Shown here: positions 35,336-43,354 of the stretch, in pieces | Layout: every line of letters starts with the position of its first letter | How positions within the stretch are numbered: position 1 is the stretch's first letter | Origin: Trebonia kvetii | GTDB taxonomy: Bacteria > Actinomycetota > Actinomycetes > Streptosporangiales > Streptosporangiaceae | NCBI RefSeq assembly: GCF_007827045.1 | Contig: NZ_RPFW01000006.1 | Span: forward strand, 186,001-250,000 | Reading direction: 5' to 3' | Length of the DNA: 64,000 nucleotides | The notes under the pieces: generated by a model | What the model saw: the letters and a program-made list of their open reading frames with translations, nothing else | What the model was told of the DNA's origin: nothing | Database searches by the model: none | Program-made: the position numbers and the translations under genes

Positions 35336-35383
35336 CCGCACTCGTTCGGGATACTCAAGATCTACCATCCCGAACGGGTGCGG
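35336..35383. terminator. Terminator after the secreted propeller-like gene
   Basis: Arms 35336-35351 and 35368-35383 form a 16-pair stem with one G-T pair. The stem core is shared with the hairpins at 3182 and 24886. Confidence 0.75.
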
Positions 35384-35592
35384 CTTCCTCGTCTCAGCGC
35401 CGGATTCTCAGGACAGGGCGAGCCACCACGCGAACGCCGGCCACCACGTCGGCGGGGCCACCGCTCAGCGGCATCGTCTTCAGTCCGTCCCAAACGCCGC
35501 CCACCCGGCCCCCAAACCAAAACGACCCCGAACCCGATAGGGGTTCAGGGTCATTCCGACGTCTTGCGACATCACCTGGGTGGAGCTAGGGG

Positions 35593-35681
35593 CGGAGGAT
35601 CGGGGATTTGAACCCCGGATGGGATCACTCCCAAACCGCATTAGCAGTGCGGCGCCATAGACCTGACTAGGCGAATCCTCC
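35593..35681 (-). tRNA. tRNA-Ser (anticodon GCU)
   Basis: An 89-base class II tRNA. Acceptor GGAGGAT (5' end at 35681) pairs with ATCCTCC, followed by discriminator G. The anticodon loop CTGCTAA gives GCU. A long variable arm and T-loop GGTTCAAATCC are present. No CCA is encoded. Confidence 0.93.
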
Positions 35682-35794
35682 ATCCGCAGACACCCGGCCG
35701 GAGCCAGAAGGTCGCGGTGTCGATCAGCGTACCGGAGGCTGGCCGGACTCGGCAAAGCGAGTGCCGAGTCCGGGGCGCCCGCGGCGACCGTGGC

Positions 35795-37447
35795 TCAGTG
35801 CGGAACGGGACCGAGGGTGGTCACGTCGAGCGAGCCCGCGGCGTAGCGGTCGCGCAGCGAGGTCTTCTGGAACTTGCCGACCGAGGTCTTCGGCACCTCA
35901 TCGATGAAGGACCAGCGCTCGGGGAGTTGCCAGCGGGGAATCCGCTCGCCAAGATAGGCGCGCAGCTCATCGGGTGACACCTGGCTCGCGCCCGGACGGA
36001 GCACAACGGCGGCCAGCGGGCGCTCGCCCCACTTCTCGTCGGGCACGCCGATCACGGCGGCCTCCGCCACGTCCGGGTGCGCCATGAGCAGGTTCTCGAG
36101 TTCCATCGACGAGATCCACTCGCCGCCCGACTTGATCACGTCCTTGGCCCGGTCGGTGAGCCGGACGAAGCCCTCTGGGTCCAGGCTGCCGACGTCGCCG
36201 GTGCGCAGCCAGCCGTCGTGGAACTTCTCCGGCGCGGGGTCCTTGTAGTACGACGCGGTGATCCACGGACCGCGAGTCTCGAGCTCGCCGACGGCCTTGC
36301 CGTCCGAAGGCACCACCTCGCCGTCGTCCCCGGTGAGCCGGCCCTCCACTCCGCAGACCAGCCGCCCCTGAGACGCACGGTACGGCCAGACCTCCTCGCC
36401 CGTGACGCCGACGGGCTCGCGGGCGATCGAGCCCAGGGGTGACAGCTCGGTCATGCCCCAGGCGTGCGTCATGACGACGCCGTACTCGCTGGCGTACGCG
36501 CGCATCACCGCCTCCGGCAACGCCGAGCCGCCGCAGACCAGGGTGCGCAGCGAGGAGATATCCCCGCCGTTGGCGCGCAGGTGGGCGAGCACGCCCTGCC
36601 AGATCGTCGGCACCCCGGCGCCCACGGTGGCCCGCTCCGTCTCGATGAGCTTGACGATCGCGTCAGGGATCATGAACCGGTCTGGCATGACAAGGTTGGC
36701 GCCGGACATCATCGCGGCATACGGCAGTCCCCAGGCGTTCGCGTGGAACTGCGGAACGATCGGCATGATCCGGTCATGCTCGCCGACGCGCAGCCCGTTC
36801 ATGGTGCACGCCGCCATGGAATGCAGATACGAGGAGCGGTGGCTGTACGCCACGCCCTTCGGCAGCCCGGTCGTCCCGCTCGTGTAGCACATGGCGGCCG
36901 CGGACCGCTCGTCGAGCTGCGGCCAGTCGAAGACGGCGGGCGCGGCGGCAAGCAGGTCCTCATAGGAGTGCACCTCGCGGCCGGGACCGGCCAGCTGGGC
37001 GAGCGCCTCGTCATCGGCGGGGCCGGAGACGATCACGTGCCTGATGGTCTGCGCCAGCGGTAGCACCGGGGCGAACAGCGGGATCAGCGACGCGTCCACG
37101 ATCACCGCGTGGTCGCCGGCGTGGGTGGCGATGTAGCCAACCTGGTCGGCGGACAGGCGCAGGTTAAGCGTGTGCAGCACGGCACCCATCGACGGGATCG
37201 CCAGGTAGGCCTCGAGATGCTCGGCGTTGTTCCACATGAACGTCCCGACCCGCTGATCAGCGTCCACTCCGAGCGATCGCAGGGCGCCGGCCAGCCGGGC
37301 CGCCCGCTCGCCGACGGCCGCGTAGCTCCGCCGCCTGGCCGGCTGGTCGCCCGCACAGGTGACGACCTCCTTACCGCCGAACACCGTGGTGCCATACCGC
37401 ATGACCGTCGTGATCGTCAGCGGGAAATCCATCATCGTGCTGTCCAT
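35795..37447 (-). CDS. Acyl-CoA synthetase (long-chain fatty acid--CoA ligase type)
   Basis: ANL-superfamily adenylating enzyme of 550 residues that activates a carboxylic acid with ATP and CoA. The P-loop-like motif CYTSGTTGLPKGVAYSHRS is near residue 190. A later block reads THAWGMTELSPLGS, then LRTGDVGSLDPEGFVRLTDRAKD and SGGEWISSMELENLL. The catalytic lysine region near the C-terminus, VPKTSVGKFQK, is intact. It looks like a medium/long-chain FadD. It is a single gene downstream of the sigma factor on the same strand, and the acyl substrate is unknown. Confidence 0.88.
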   Translation of the reverse strand: MDSTMMDFPLTITTVMRYGTTVFGGKEVVTCAGDQPARRRSYAAVGERAARLAGALRSLGVDADQRVGTFMWNNAEHLEAYLAIPSMGAVLHTLNLRLSADQVGYIATHAGDHAVIVDASLIPLFAPVLPLAQTIRHVIVSGPADDEALAQLAGPGREVHSYEDLLAAAPAVFDWPQLDERSAAAMCYTSGTTGLPKGVAYSHRSSYLHSMAACTMNGLRVGEHDRIMPIVPQFHANAWGLPYAAMMSGANLVMPDRFMIPDAIVKLIETERATVGAGVPTIWQGVLAHLRANGGDISSLRTLVCGGSALPEAVMRAYASEYGVVMTHAWGMTELSPLGSIAREPVGVTGEEVWPYRASQGRLVCGVEGRLTGDDGEVVPSDGKAVGELETRGPWITASYYKDPAPEKFHDGWLRTGDVGSLDPEGFVRLTDRAKDVIKSGGEWISSMELENLLMAHPDVAEAAVIGVPDEKWGERPLAAVVLRPGASQVSPDELRAYLGERIPRWQLPERWSFIDEVPKTSVGKFQKTSLRDRYAAGSLDVTTLGPVPH

Positions 37448-37483
37448 ACGGCGTTCCCCGCATCTCCTCGTCGAGTACCCGGG

Positions 37484-38098
37484 CTAGCTAGACCGTGGCC
37501 GCGCCAGGTGCCTTATTACAGGGATATTGCCACGGACCAATGTCGCATTTACACCCCCCGCGGGGTAGGGATCTAACGACGGATCCTGCAGACCCGGCTG
37601 GTCGCCGTCCCCGAGCTCGGCGTCCTTCCTGAGCTTGGCCACCGCCCGGGCCACGGTGGACTTGACCGTCCCCACCGATACGCCGAGCGCCGCGGCCACC
37701 TCGGGCTCCGTCATGTCGTCGTAGAACCGGAGCATGACGGCGGCGCGCATCTGGCGCGGCAGCCGGTCGAGCGCCCGCTGTACGACATCGCGCAGGTCGC
37801 TGTCCCTGGTGGCGTCCCCGGCACTGGGGGCATCGGGGATCTCGTCGGTCGGGTACTCGTCGACCCGGCGCCGACGCCAGCCGGAAATGTGCGTGTTCAC
37901 CATCACCCGGCGGACATAGGTGTCGAGCGCGGCGGCATCGTCGATCCGGTCCCAGGATTGATAGGCCTTGACCAGGGTGGCCTGGACAAGGTCCTCGGCG
38001 TCGGCGCGATTGCCGGTGAGCGCCTGGGCGGACCGGAGGAGCGCGTGACTGCGATCACGTACGTACTCGCCAAACGCGACGCGGTCCCCGACGCTCAT
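37484..38098 (-). CDS. ECF RNA polymerase sigma factor, SigE family
   Basis: A 204-residue group 4 sigma factor. Region 2 covers about residues 8-75 (ALTGNRADAEDLVQATLVKAY, cited by its ends, then TYVRRVMVNTHISGWRRRR). Region 4 covers about residues 105-155 (LPRQMRAAVMLRFYDDMTEPEVAAAL and the recognition helix SVGTVKSTVARAVAKL). This is the pattern of the actinobacterial SigE-type ECF group that often lacks an adjacent anti-sigma factor, and none is seen here. The C-terminal 40 residues are an unstructured tail. Confidence 0.85.
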   Translation of the reverse strand: MSVGDRVAFGEYVRDRSHALLRSAQALTGNRADAEDLVQATLVKAYQSWDRIDDAAALDTYVRRVMVNTHISGWRRRRVDEYPTDEIPDAPSAGDATRDSDLRDVVQRALDRLPRQMRAAVMLRFYDDMTEPEVAAALGVSVGTVKSTVARAVAKLRKDAELGDGDQPGLQDPSLDPYPAGGVNATLVRGNIPVIRHLARPRSS

Positions 38099-38123
38099 GC
38101 GTGCCCTATGCTCCAGCCGGTGC

Positions 38124-38138
38124 TACTTAGAGTAAGTA
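38124..38138 (-). promoter_or_regulatory. Inverted repeat upstream of the ECF sigma gene
   Basis: TACTTA-GAG-TAAGTA, a perfect six-base inverted repeat 26 bases before the sigma factor start. Possible operator or promoter element. Confidence 0.3.
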
Positions 38139-38364
38139 CTCGGCTACGATACGCCCTCGGCCAAGGCGGGTCACCACTCACTCCCCCCGAGAAGTGCGGG
38201 GCAGCGACGGCAAACGAATGCATGAATCAATGCCGCATAACCGACATATCGCTGGGGCATAGCGGACCGAAATCGCCGAATCGCTTGACGCGTCCATGCC
38301 AATATGGGGATGGTCGGACATGGCATGGCGACGGCCGCAATCGCACGTCAGGCAAGTGCGTCAT

Positions 38365-39375
38365 ATGGCACCCATTAACGCGAGTTGGGAAGACCTGACC
38401 GAATACGGCACTTCAGCCTGGTACGCCCGGCGCGCCCTGCTGCGGGCCGCGGTCTTCGAGACCGATGATCATCGTCACTGGACACAGCGCCCGGCCCGAG
38501 CCGCCTCCGTGCTCACCGGAGTCATTGCGAAGGTAAACGACGACACCATGGTGCTCGAGGGGCGTCATGGGACTGAAGCGGTGACAGTCTCTCCCACCAC
38601 CGTCACCTGGCTCGGTGCGCGCGCCGCACTGTCCGTGCTGCGCCCCGGCGATCCTGTCATCGTCAGGCACCGGTCCGCTGGCGCGTACTCGCGGACTCCG
38701 CGCCTCGCCGAGCGCATCTGGGCCAGGATCGGCCGGGTCACCGGCACGATCGTCGCGGTGGACGCGCGCGAGATCCTGGTCGACGGCGGGCGCCACGACC
38801 GGCAGCCGCGGCGGGTCGTGATAGCCACGGCGGCGCAGCGGCAGATCCAGGTGCGGTTCCCCAGGCTCACCCCCGGCTACCTGATCGACGTCATCGGCAC
38901 CAGGCACTCCGACTACCTGCTCGCGGTGGCACCCGCCACCGCACAGCCCACCTACCACGCAGGTCACTTGCCCGCGCCGCCGCTCGTCAGCGGTTCCGTC
39001 CCTGTCCCTGTCCCGGTCAGCGGATCGGCCGTCTGGCACGAGCCGGACGACGAGCCGGACGACCTGCTTGGCCTCGGTTACCCCGCACTCGACCCGGAGA
39101 CAGGCGACCGACCCGCACGCGGCGGCACCGGATGCGCCCGGCTGCCGTTCCTGTCGCTTGGCAGCGCCGTCCGGGTCCGCAACGAGTGCGCCGACCGGGG
39201 AGCCGTGCTCCCCGTCACCAGCGATGGGGCCATGGCCAGGCAGTTCTGCGACCGCTGCGTGCAATGCGGTACGTCACCAAAGGGACGGGTGGCCGACCTG
39301 ACCATGGTGGCCTTCGCCGAACTCGGCGGCAACCTAGAGAACGGCTGCTTCAACGCGACACTGGGGTACCTGTGA
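38365..39375 (+). CDS. RlpA/double-psi beta-barrel-like protein with DUF5666-like N-terminus
   Basis: A 336-residue protein with no signal peptide in the chosen frame. Residues 45-100 look like an OB-type DUF5666 repeat (VLTGVIAKVNDDTMVLEG, then a second TGTIVAVDAREILVDGG). The C-terminal 85 residues (CARLPFLSLGSAVRVRNEC, RGAVLPVTSDGAMAR, CDRCVQCGTSPKGRVADLT, AFAELGGNLENGCFNATLGY) resemble the double-psi barrel of RlpA-like proteins, with four or five cysteines. The start at ATG 38365 follows AGGCAAG; longer forms exist. The stop overlaps the MauE-like gene (GTGA), so the two are coupled. The role is unknown; wall or redox biology is possible. Confidence 0.6.
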   Translation: MAPINASWEDLTEYGTSAWYARRALLRAAVFETDDHRHWTQRPARAASVLTGVIAKVNDDTMVLEGRHGTEAVTVSPTTVTWLGARAALSVLRPGDPVIVRHRSAGAYSRTPRLAERIWARIGRVTGTIVAVDAREILVDGGRHDRQPRRVVIATAAQRQIQVRFPRLTPGYLIDVIGTRHSDYLLAVAPATAQPTYHAGHLPAPPLVSGSVPVPVPVSGSAVWHEPDDEPDDLLGLGYPALDPETGDRPARGGTGCARLPFLSLGSAVRVRNECADRGAVLPVTSDGAMARQFCDRCVQCGTSPKGRVADLTMVAFAELGGNLENGCFNATLGYL

Positions 39376-40250
39376 GCGGGGCAGACATCCTTGACGTCGT
39401 ACGTGAGGTGCAGATTCCGATCCTCGCCGCGCTGCTTGTCTGCGGCAGTGCTGCCAAGGCGGCACAGGCGATACGCGCTCGCTCCCTCGAGGCGGAGACG
39501 GGGCCGACCGTGATCTTCCCAGTCCGGCTGCGCCGAACGGCCGCCCTCGGCCTGTGCACGGCAGAACTCGCGCTCGGCGTGGGCTTGCTGCTCACCGCCG
39601 GCCGCATCGGCACGGGAGTGCCCGCACTCGCCGTTCGCGCCGCGACGGCGCTGCTGTTCATCACGGCGGTGGGCGCGCTGCACGAGCTGCGCGACCGCCG
39701 GCCGGAGGCCGGCTGCGGCTGCTTCGGCGAACTGAGCCACACCCCCGTGAGCCTGCGGACGATCGCACGGACGGCCGTGCTGTGCCTGGCCGCGCTGTCC
39801 TCGATCGGCGTGCCGCCGTTGCGGATGCCTGGCTCGGCCGGGCAGGCCGGGCTGACGCTCGCGGTCGTCGCGGCCGAGCTCGCCGTGCTCGCCGTGCTGT
39901 CACCCGAGGTGGGCGAGATCCTGACCAGGATGAGCCACGCCGATCCGTGCGAGCTGCGCGAGGTTCCCCTCGCCCGTACGTTCTCCACACTCGAGGCGAG
40001 CGCGCCGTGGCGAAGGTACCGGCGGTACCTCGTCACCGATCGGCCGGTCGACGTGTGGCGGGAGGGGTGCTGGCGTTTCCTTGTTTTCCCCGGCGTCCTC
40101 GGCAGCAGGCGCGTGGAGATGGTTTTCGCCGTCTACCTGGCCGGCCGGCGGGCTCCGGTCCGCGTCGGAACGCTGGACGTCGCCCCGGGCGTCGCCGAGG
40201 TGTGGCACGCGCCCACGGCGGATTCGCTACAGGCGTCTAACCCCGTATAA
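39372..40250 (+). CDS. MauE/DoxX-like membrane protein
   Basis: A 292-residue membrane protein. Four spans in the first 190 residues match the MauE fold. The redox motif EAGCGCFGELS, typical of MauE-type proteins linked to disulfide relay, is at about residues 118-128. The C-terminal 90 residues are soluble (WRRYRRYLVTDRPVDVWREGC, cited by its ends) and unusual for the family. The GTG overlaps the stop of the cysteine-rich RlpA-like gene, hinting that MauE helps form or supply its disulfides. That link is inference. Confidence 0.72.
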   Translation: MSGADILDVVREVQIPILAALLVCGSAAKAAQAIRARSLEAETGPTVIFPVRLRRTAALGLCTAELALGVGLLLTAGRIGTGVPALAVRAATALLFITAVGALHELRDRRPEAGCGCFGELSHTPVSLRTIARTAVLCLAALSSIGVPPLRMPGSAGQAGLTLAVVAAELAVLAVLSPEVGEILTRMSHADPCELREVPLARTFSTLEASAPWRRYRRYLVTDRPVDVWREGCWRFLVFPGVLGSRRVEMVFAVYLAGRRAPVRVGTLDVAPGVAEVWHAPTADSLQASNPV

Positions 40251-40293
40251 GAAAAACCCAATACAGTCGAATAGCCTCGATAATTCGCTGCGG

Positions 40294-41478
40294 CTACACC
40301 GGCTGGGACCTAAGGAACTTGCCGAAGTGCGGGACGGTGAACGCGATCAGGCCCCGCTCCGAGCTGTAGATCAGGCCCTTCTTGATCAGGCCGTCCCGCG
40401 CCGGGGAGAGGCTCGACGGCCGCCTCGCGAGCTCTTCCGCCACGCTTGAGGTGGCCACCGGCTCATCGCCGATCGCCGCCATGGCGCGCATGTACTCGCG
40501 CTCCGCTGGCGTCGCGCGCTCGTAGCGCGACCCGAAGAACCCGACGGCGAGCTCCCCTTCCGCCTCGGGCGCCGCCACGGCCACGTCGGCACCGCTAATG
40601 GGGCTGGCCGCAGCCACGTCCCAGGTCACCTTGCCATAGGCCTGCACGAAGTACGGGTAACCGTCGGCGGCCCGGTACAGCGCGTCGAGCGCGTCCTGCT
40701 TGAAGAGCACATCCTCGCGCTCGGCGGGTGCGATGAGCGCCTGGTCCGCCGCCTCGCGGTCGAGCCGGTCGATTCTGGCGTAGCGAAACAACCGTTCTGA
40801 ATAACTCTTGCTCGCCGACAGCACCGAGGGCAGGTGCGGCAGGCCCGCGCCCACCACGATGAGCGGCCCGCCGACCTGGGAGAGCTCGTGACAGGCGGCG
40901 CAGAGGGCGGACACGTCCGTGGCCGGGATGTCCTGCATCTCGTCGACGAACAGCGCGATGCCCACGCCGAGGTCGGCGGCGACCGAGGCGGCGTCGGTGA
41001 ACAGTTCCGTCAGGTCGACCTCGAGATCGCCTGAGTCGGCCCGCCCGCGGGCGGCGGGCACGTCGATGCCGAACTGGGCGCTAACGGTGGATCCCTTGGG
41101 TGCCTTCGGGTCGCGGAGCGCGAACGCCTTGAGCACGCCGAGGAAGTCGTCGATACGCTCCGGCGCGCGGTGCCTGGGCGCGAGTTCGCGTACCGCCATG
41201 TGCAGCGCGCTCGCGACCGGGCGCCGGATGGACTGGTCGGGCCGCGCCTCGAGCTTGCCCGTTCCCCACAGCCGCTGTAGTGCCATCGACCGGAACGTGT
41301 TGAGCAGAACGGTCTTGCCCACGCCGCGCAGGCCGGTGAGCACCATGGACCGTTCTGGCCTGGCCCGGGCTACTCGCTCGAGAACTACCTCGAACTGGCT
41401 GATCTCGCGGTCGCGCCCGGCGAGTTCCGGCGGCCGCTGCCCGGCTCCTGGCGCATAGGGATTCCGTACGGGGTCCAC
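40294..41478 (-). CDS. AAA+ ATPase with C-terminal winged-helix-like domain (STAND/ORC-like)
   Basis: A 394-residue ATPase. An ORC/Cdc6-type start (NPYAPGAGQRPPELAGRDRE) leads to Walker A GLRGVGKT (residues 49-56), Walker B IALFVDEMQDI, sensor 1 PLIVVGAGLPHLP and an arginine-rich SYSERLFRYARIDRL. Residues 310-394 look like a winged helix (AVATSSVAEELARR, then LIKKGLIYSSERGLIAFTVP). Such proteins in actinobacteria act as ATP-dependent switches or in defence, but the partner is unknown. The gene follows a small helical protein, probably in one operon driven from 41915-41942. Confidence 0.78.
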   Translation of the reverse strand: MDPVRNPYAPGAGQRPPELAGRDREISQFEVVLERVARARPERSMVLTGLRGVGKTVLLNTFRSMALQRLWGTGKLEARPDQSIRRPVASALHMAVRELAPRHRAPERIDDFLGVLKAFALRDPKAPKGSTVSAQFGIDVPAARGRADSGDLEVDLTELFTDAASVAADLGVGIALFVDEMQDIPATDVSALCAACHELSQVGGPLIVVGAGLPHLPSVLSASKSYSERLFRYARIDRLDREAADQALIAPAEREDVLFKQDALDALYRAADGYPYFVQAYGKVTWDVAAASPISGADVAVAAPEAEGELAVGFFGSRYERATPAEREYMRAMAAIGDEPVATSSVAEELARRPSSLSPARDGLIKKGLIYSSERGLIAFTVPHFGKFLRSQPV

Positions 41479-41555
41479 GATCGGACTCTATGACGCCATC
41501 TAGCACGATCCGTAGATTTCCGTAGAGAGCGCTACCGGCGTGTCGCGGCCGCCTG

Positions 41556-41771
41556 TCAGTTGTTCCGGCCCAGGAACCTCTTGTGGGCCTCGGCAAGCTT
41601 GAAGTAGGCGCGTGCGGCGATCTCGGCACGGCGGGCGGCGTACTCCTGCGGCGCCACCTCGAACCGGGTCAGCTCCACCTGCACGGCCGCGAGCTCGGAC
41701 TCATACTCGTCCTCGATGGTGAGGGCATCGTCCACGTACTGTTGGTCAGCCTTGCTGATGTTGACGGTCAA
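41556..41771 (-). CDS. Small helical (coiled-coil) protein, unknown
   Basis: A 71-residue charged helical protein (QQYVDDALTIEDEYESELAA, RRAEIAARAYFKLAEAHKRF). GAAAGG sits upstream of the TTG at 41771; GTG 41855 and ATG 41819 are longer alternatives. It lies 77 bases upstream of the AAA+ gene and downstream of a promoter with an operator-like palindrome. Probably a partner or regulator of the ATPase. No family is recognised. Confidence 0.55.
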   Translation of the reverse strand: MTVNISKADQQYVDDALTIEDEYESELAAVQVELTRFEVAPQEYAARRAEIAARAYFKLAEAHKRFLGRNN

Positions 41772-41914
41772 CGCTGTTTGCCTTTCATCCTGCACCCCCG
41801 GCATGACAGTCAACCGCATGGCGGTCCATGTGCGGGCTAAGCTGCACGGACTCACTTTTCACTGTAGAAACAGCCATGATGGATGGCCTCACGCGATCAT
41901 CACCGTTGCCAGGC

Positions 41915-41942
41915 GTTATATGTGATCTAGATCACACTCAAG
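41915..41942 (-). promoter_or_regulatory. Promoter with operator palindrome filling the spacer
   Basis: On the minus strand, -35 CTTGAG (41942-41937) and -10 TATAAC (41920-41915) are exactly 16 bases apart. The spacer is the perfect palindrome TGTGATCTAGATCACA (41921-41936). It resembles a CRP site (TGTGA-N6-TCACA) and, in its centre, a GntR/DasR-type site (TCTAGA core). A repressor is suggested by the position. Confidence 0.55.
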
Positions 41943-41944
41943 GC

Positions 41945-42982
41945 TTAGCCGACGCTGCCGCCGTCACTGCCATGACTGTTGATCCTGGTGAGATAGGCGT
42001 TGTAAGCCGCGAGCTGATCGTCGTCTTCATCGACGTCAGTCAGCCGCGGGGAGGCACCTTGGGTGCCATTCCGGGCCGGGTCACCGGCTGGCCCGGCCGG
42101 GCTGGACTCCGCGATCCGTTCGGCCATGCTTACCCGGCGCGCCGCCTCCAGCCAGCCCATGGCCGCCGAAGACCGGGTCTCCCTAGTCCACTGGAAGAAG
42201 GTCACCATGATCACCACGAACATGATGGCCGCGCCGCCGATCCACATGACGGCACCCCCCTCGTGCAGGTCGCTGACCGGGGAGGGACCCCAGGTCCGCG
42301 GCTCCATCGGGACGAACGGATCGGTCTGGTAGGAGCCGAGTACGACTCCCGTGAACGCGTCCACCGGCATCGCGATGAACAGCAGGAAGAGCCGCAGCGG
42401 ATACGACACCTTCCACTTGATAGGTTCCCTGCCGATCAGCGGCAGGAAGTACAGGTACCCGACGACCAGGTAGAGCACGTGCTCGGCCTCGTGGACCGCG
42501 TCATACCCGGTAACCAGGTTCATAAAGCCGGTCAGGTGGGTGCCGACGACCGTCGCCGCGTAGGCCGCAACGACAAAACCGGGCCAAGTGAGCCAGGCCA
42601 CCGGGCGCGACCTGACGATCCTCTTGACACCGGTGTGCAGCGGATTCCTGCTGGCGTGCAGCAGCAGCGTCACGGGCTGGCCCGCGACGAGCAGCGGCGG
42701 CGCGATCATGAGCAGCATCAGGTGCTGGATCATGTGATCCCAGAACAGGGTGTCGTCGTACGTGCCGATCCCGCTCTGCGTCGCCGCGTTGATGACGAGC
42801 AGGCCGAGCAGGAACGGGATGGTCCGGCGCAGCGGCCACGGACGGCGCGGGTGGCGGCGCCGCACGCGGAGCACGCCCCACAGGTACGCCACCGCGACAA
42901 CCGCGGTGAACGCGGTCACGACCGGGGCGAATTGCCAGTTTGTGGCGGCTTCGCTCCAGTTAAACGGCGGCAGCTCATCCAT
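41945..42982 (-). CDS. ctaG: Cytochrome c oxidase assembly protein, CtaG (caa3-type)
   Basis: A 345-residue membrane protein, with seven or so spans and a charged C-terminal tail of about 75 residues. The CtaG hallmark is WDHMIQHLMLLMIAPPLLVAG, cited by its ends, with histidines likely to bind copper, plus HEAEHVLYLVVGYLYFLPL. CtaG helps insert CuB into subunit I. It is a second CtaG in the window, unfused and 28 kb from the fusion at 13268-15001. No oxidase gene is next to it, so it may serve the main aa3 oxidase elsewhere. Confidence 0.88.
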   Translation of the reverse strand: MDELPPFNWSEAATNWQFAPVVTAFTAVVAVAYLWGVLRVRRRHPRRPWPLRRTIPFLLGLLVINAATQSGIGTYDDTLFWDHMIQHLMLLMIAPPLLVAGQPVTLLLHASRNPLHTGVKRIVRSRPVAWLTWPGFVVAAYAATVVGTHLTGFMNLVTGYDAVHEAEHVLYLVVGYLYFLPLIGREPIKWKVSYPLRLFLLFIAMPVDAFTGVVLGSYQTDPFVPMEPRTWGPSPVSDLHEGGAVMWIGGAAIMFVVIMVTFFQWTRETRSSAAMGWLEAARRVSMAERIAESSPAGPAGDPARNGTQGASPRLTDVDEDDDQLAAYNAYLTRINSHGSDGGSVG

Positions 42983-43031
42983 GGATGGAAGCCTACCTCG
43001 CTCCTACACGCTGTCGTAGTTGACGGCGGGG

Positions 43032-43232
43032 TCAGGACGTGGAGGGCACCGGCCAGTTGCAGGTGATCTGCGGATTCACGCCGAGGTAGTTGAGCGGGCC
43101 GGTCACCATGGTCGCCGCGATCGTCGCGCCCGCGCTGCAGGTAGCGGGCATGTTGGTGAAATAGCCGCGCTGCCCGGCGGCGGCCGCGCCGATGATAAGC
43201 CAGGCGAAGAGGATCATCGTCCGTCGCGACAT
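43032..43232 (-). CDS. Small secreted or membrane-anchored protein, 66 residues
   Basis: Begins MSRRTMILFAWLIIGAAAAG, a signal-peptide or anchor sequence, with a GGAGG site just before the ATG. The mature part has two cysteines (PATCSAGAT, QITCNWP) that may pair. It lies 50 bases upstream of ctaG on the same strand, possibly cotranscribed. No family recognised. Confidence 0.6.
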   Translation of the reverse strand: MSRRTMILFAWLIIGAAAAGQRGYFTNMPATCSAGATIAATMVTGPLNYLGVNPQITCNWPVPSTS

Positions 43233-43354
43233 GGCCCCCTACGCCTCCTCCAGAACGCCCATAATCTACCTAGCCTGGATAATAGCCTCCTGCTACTCGG
43301 ATCAGGTCACAATGCCCACCGCCACGCCGGGGCCGGTGGGCTCGGGCAGCCGAC

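Noticed and set aside
37484..37580. A small RNA or hairpin at the 3' end of the sigma factor gene
   Set aside because: The CCCCCGCGGGG word lies inside the coding tail and forms only a short stem.
41828..43066. 412-residue plus-strand frame opposite ctaG
   Set aside because: Antisense of a clear CtaG protein; begins inside a promoter region.
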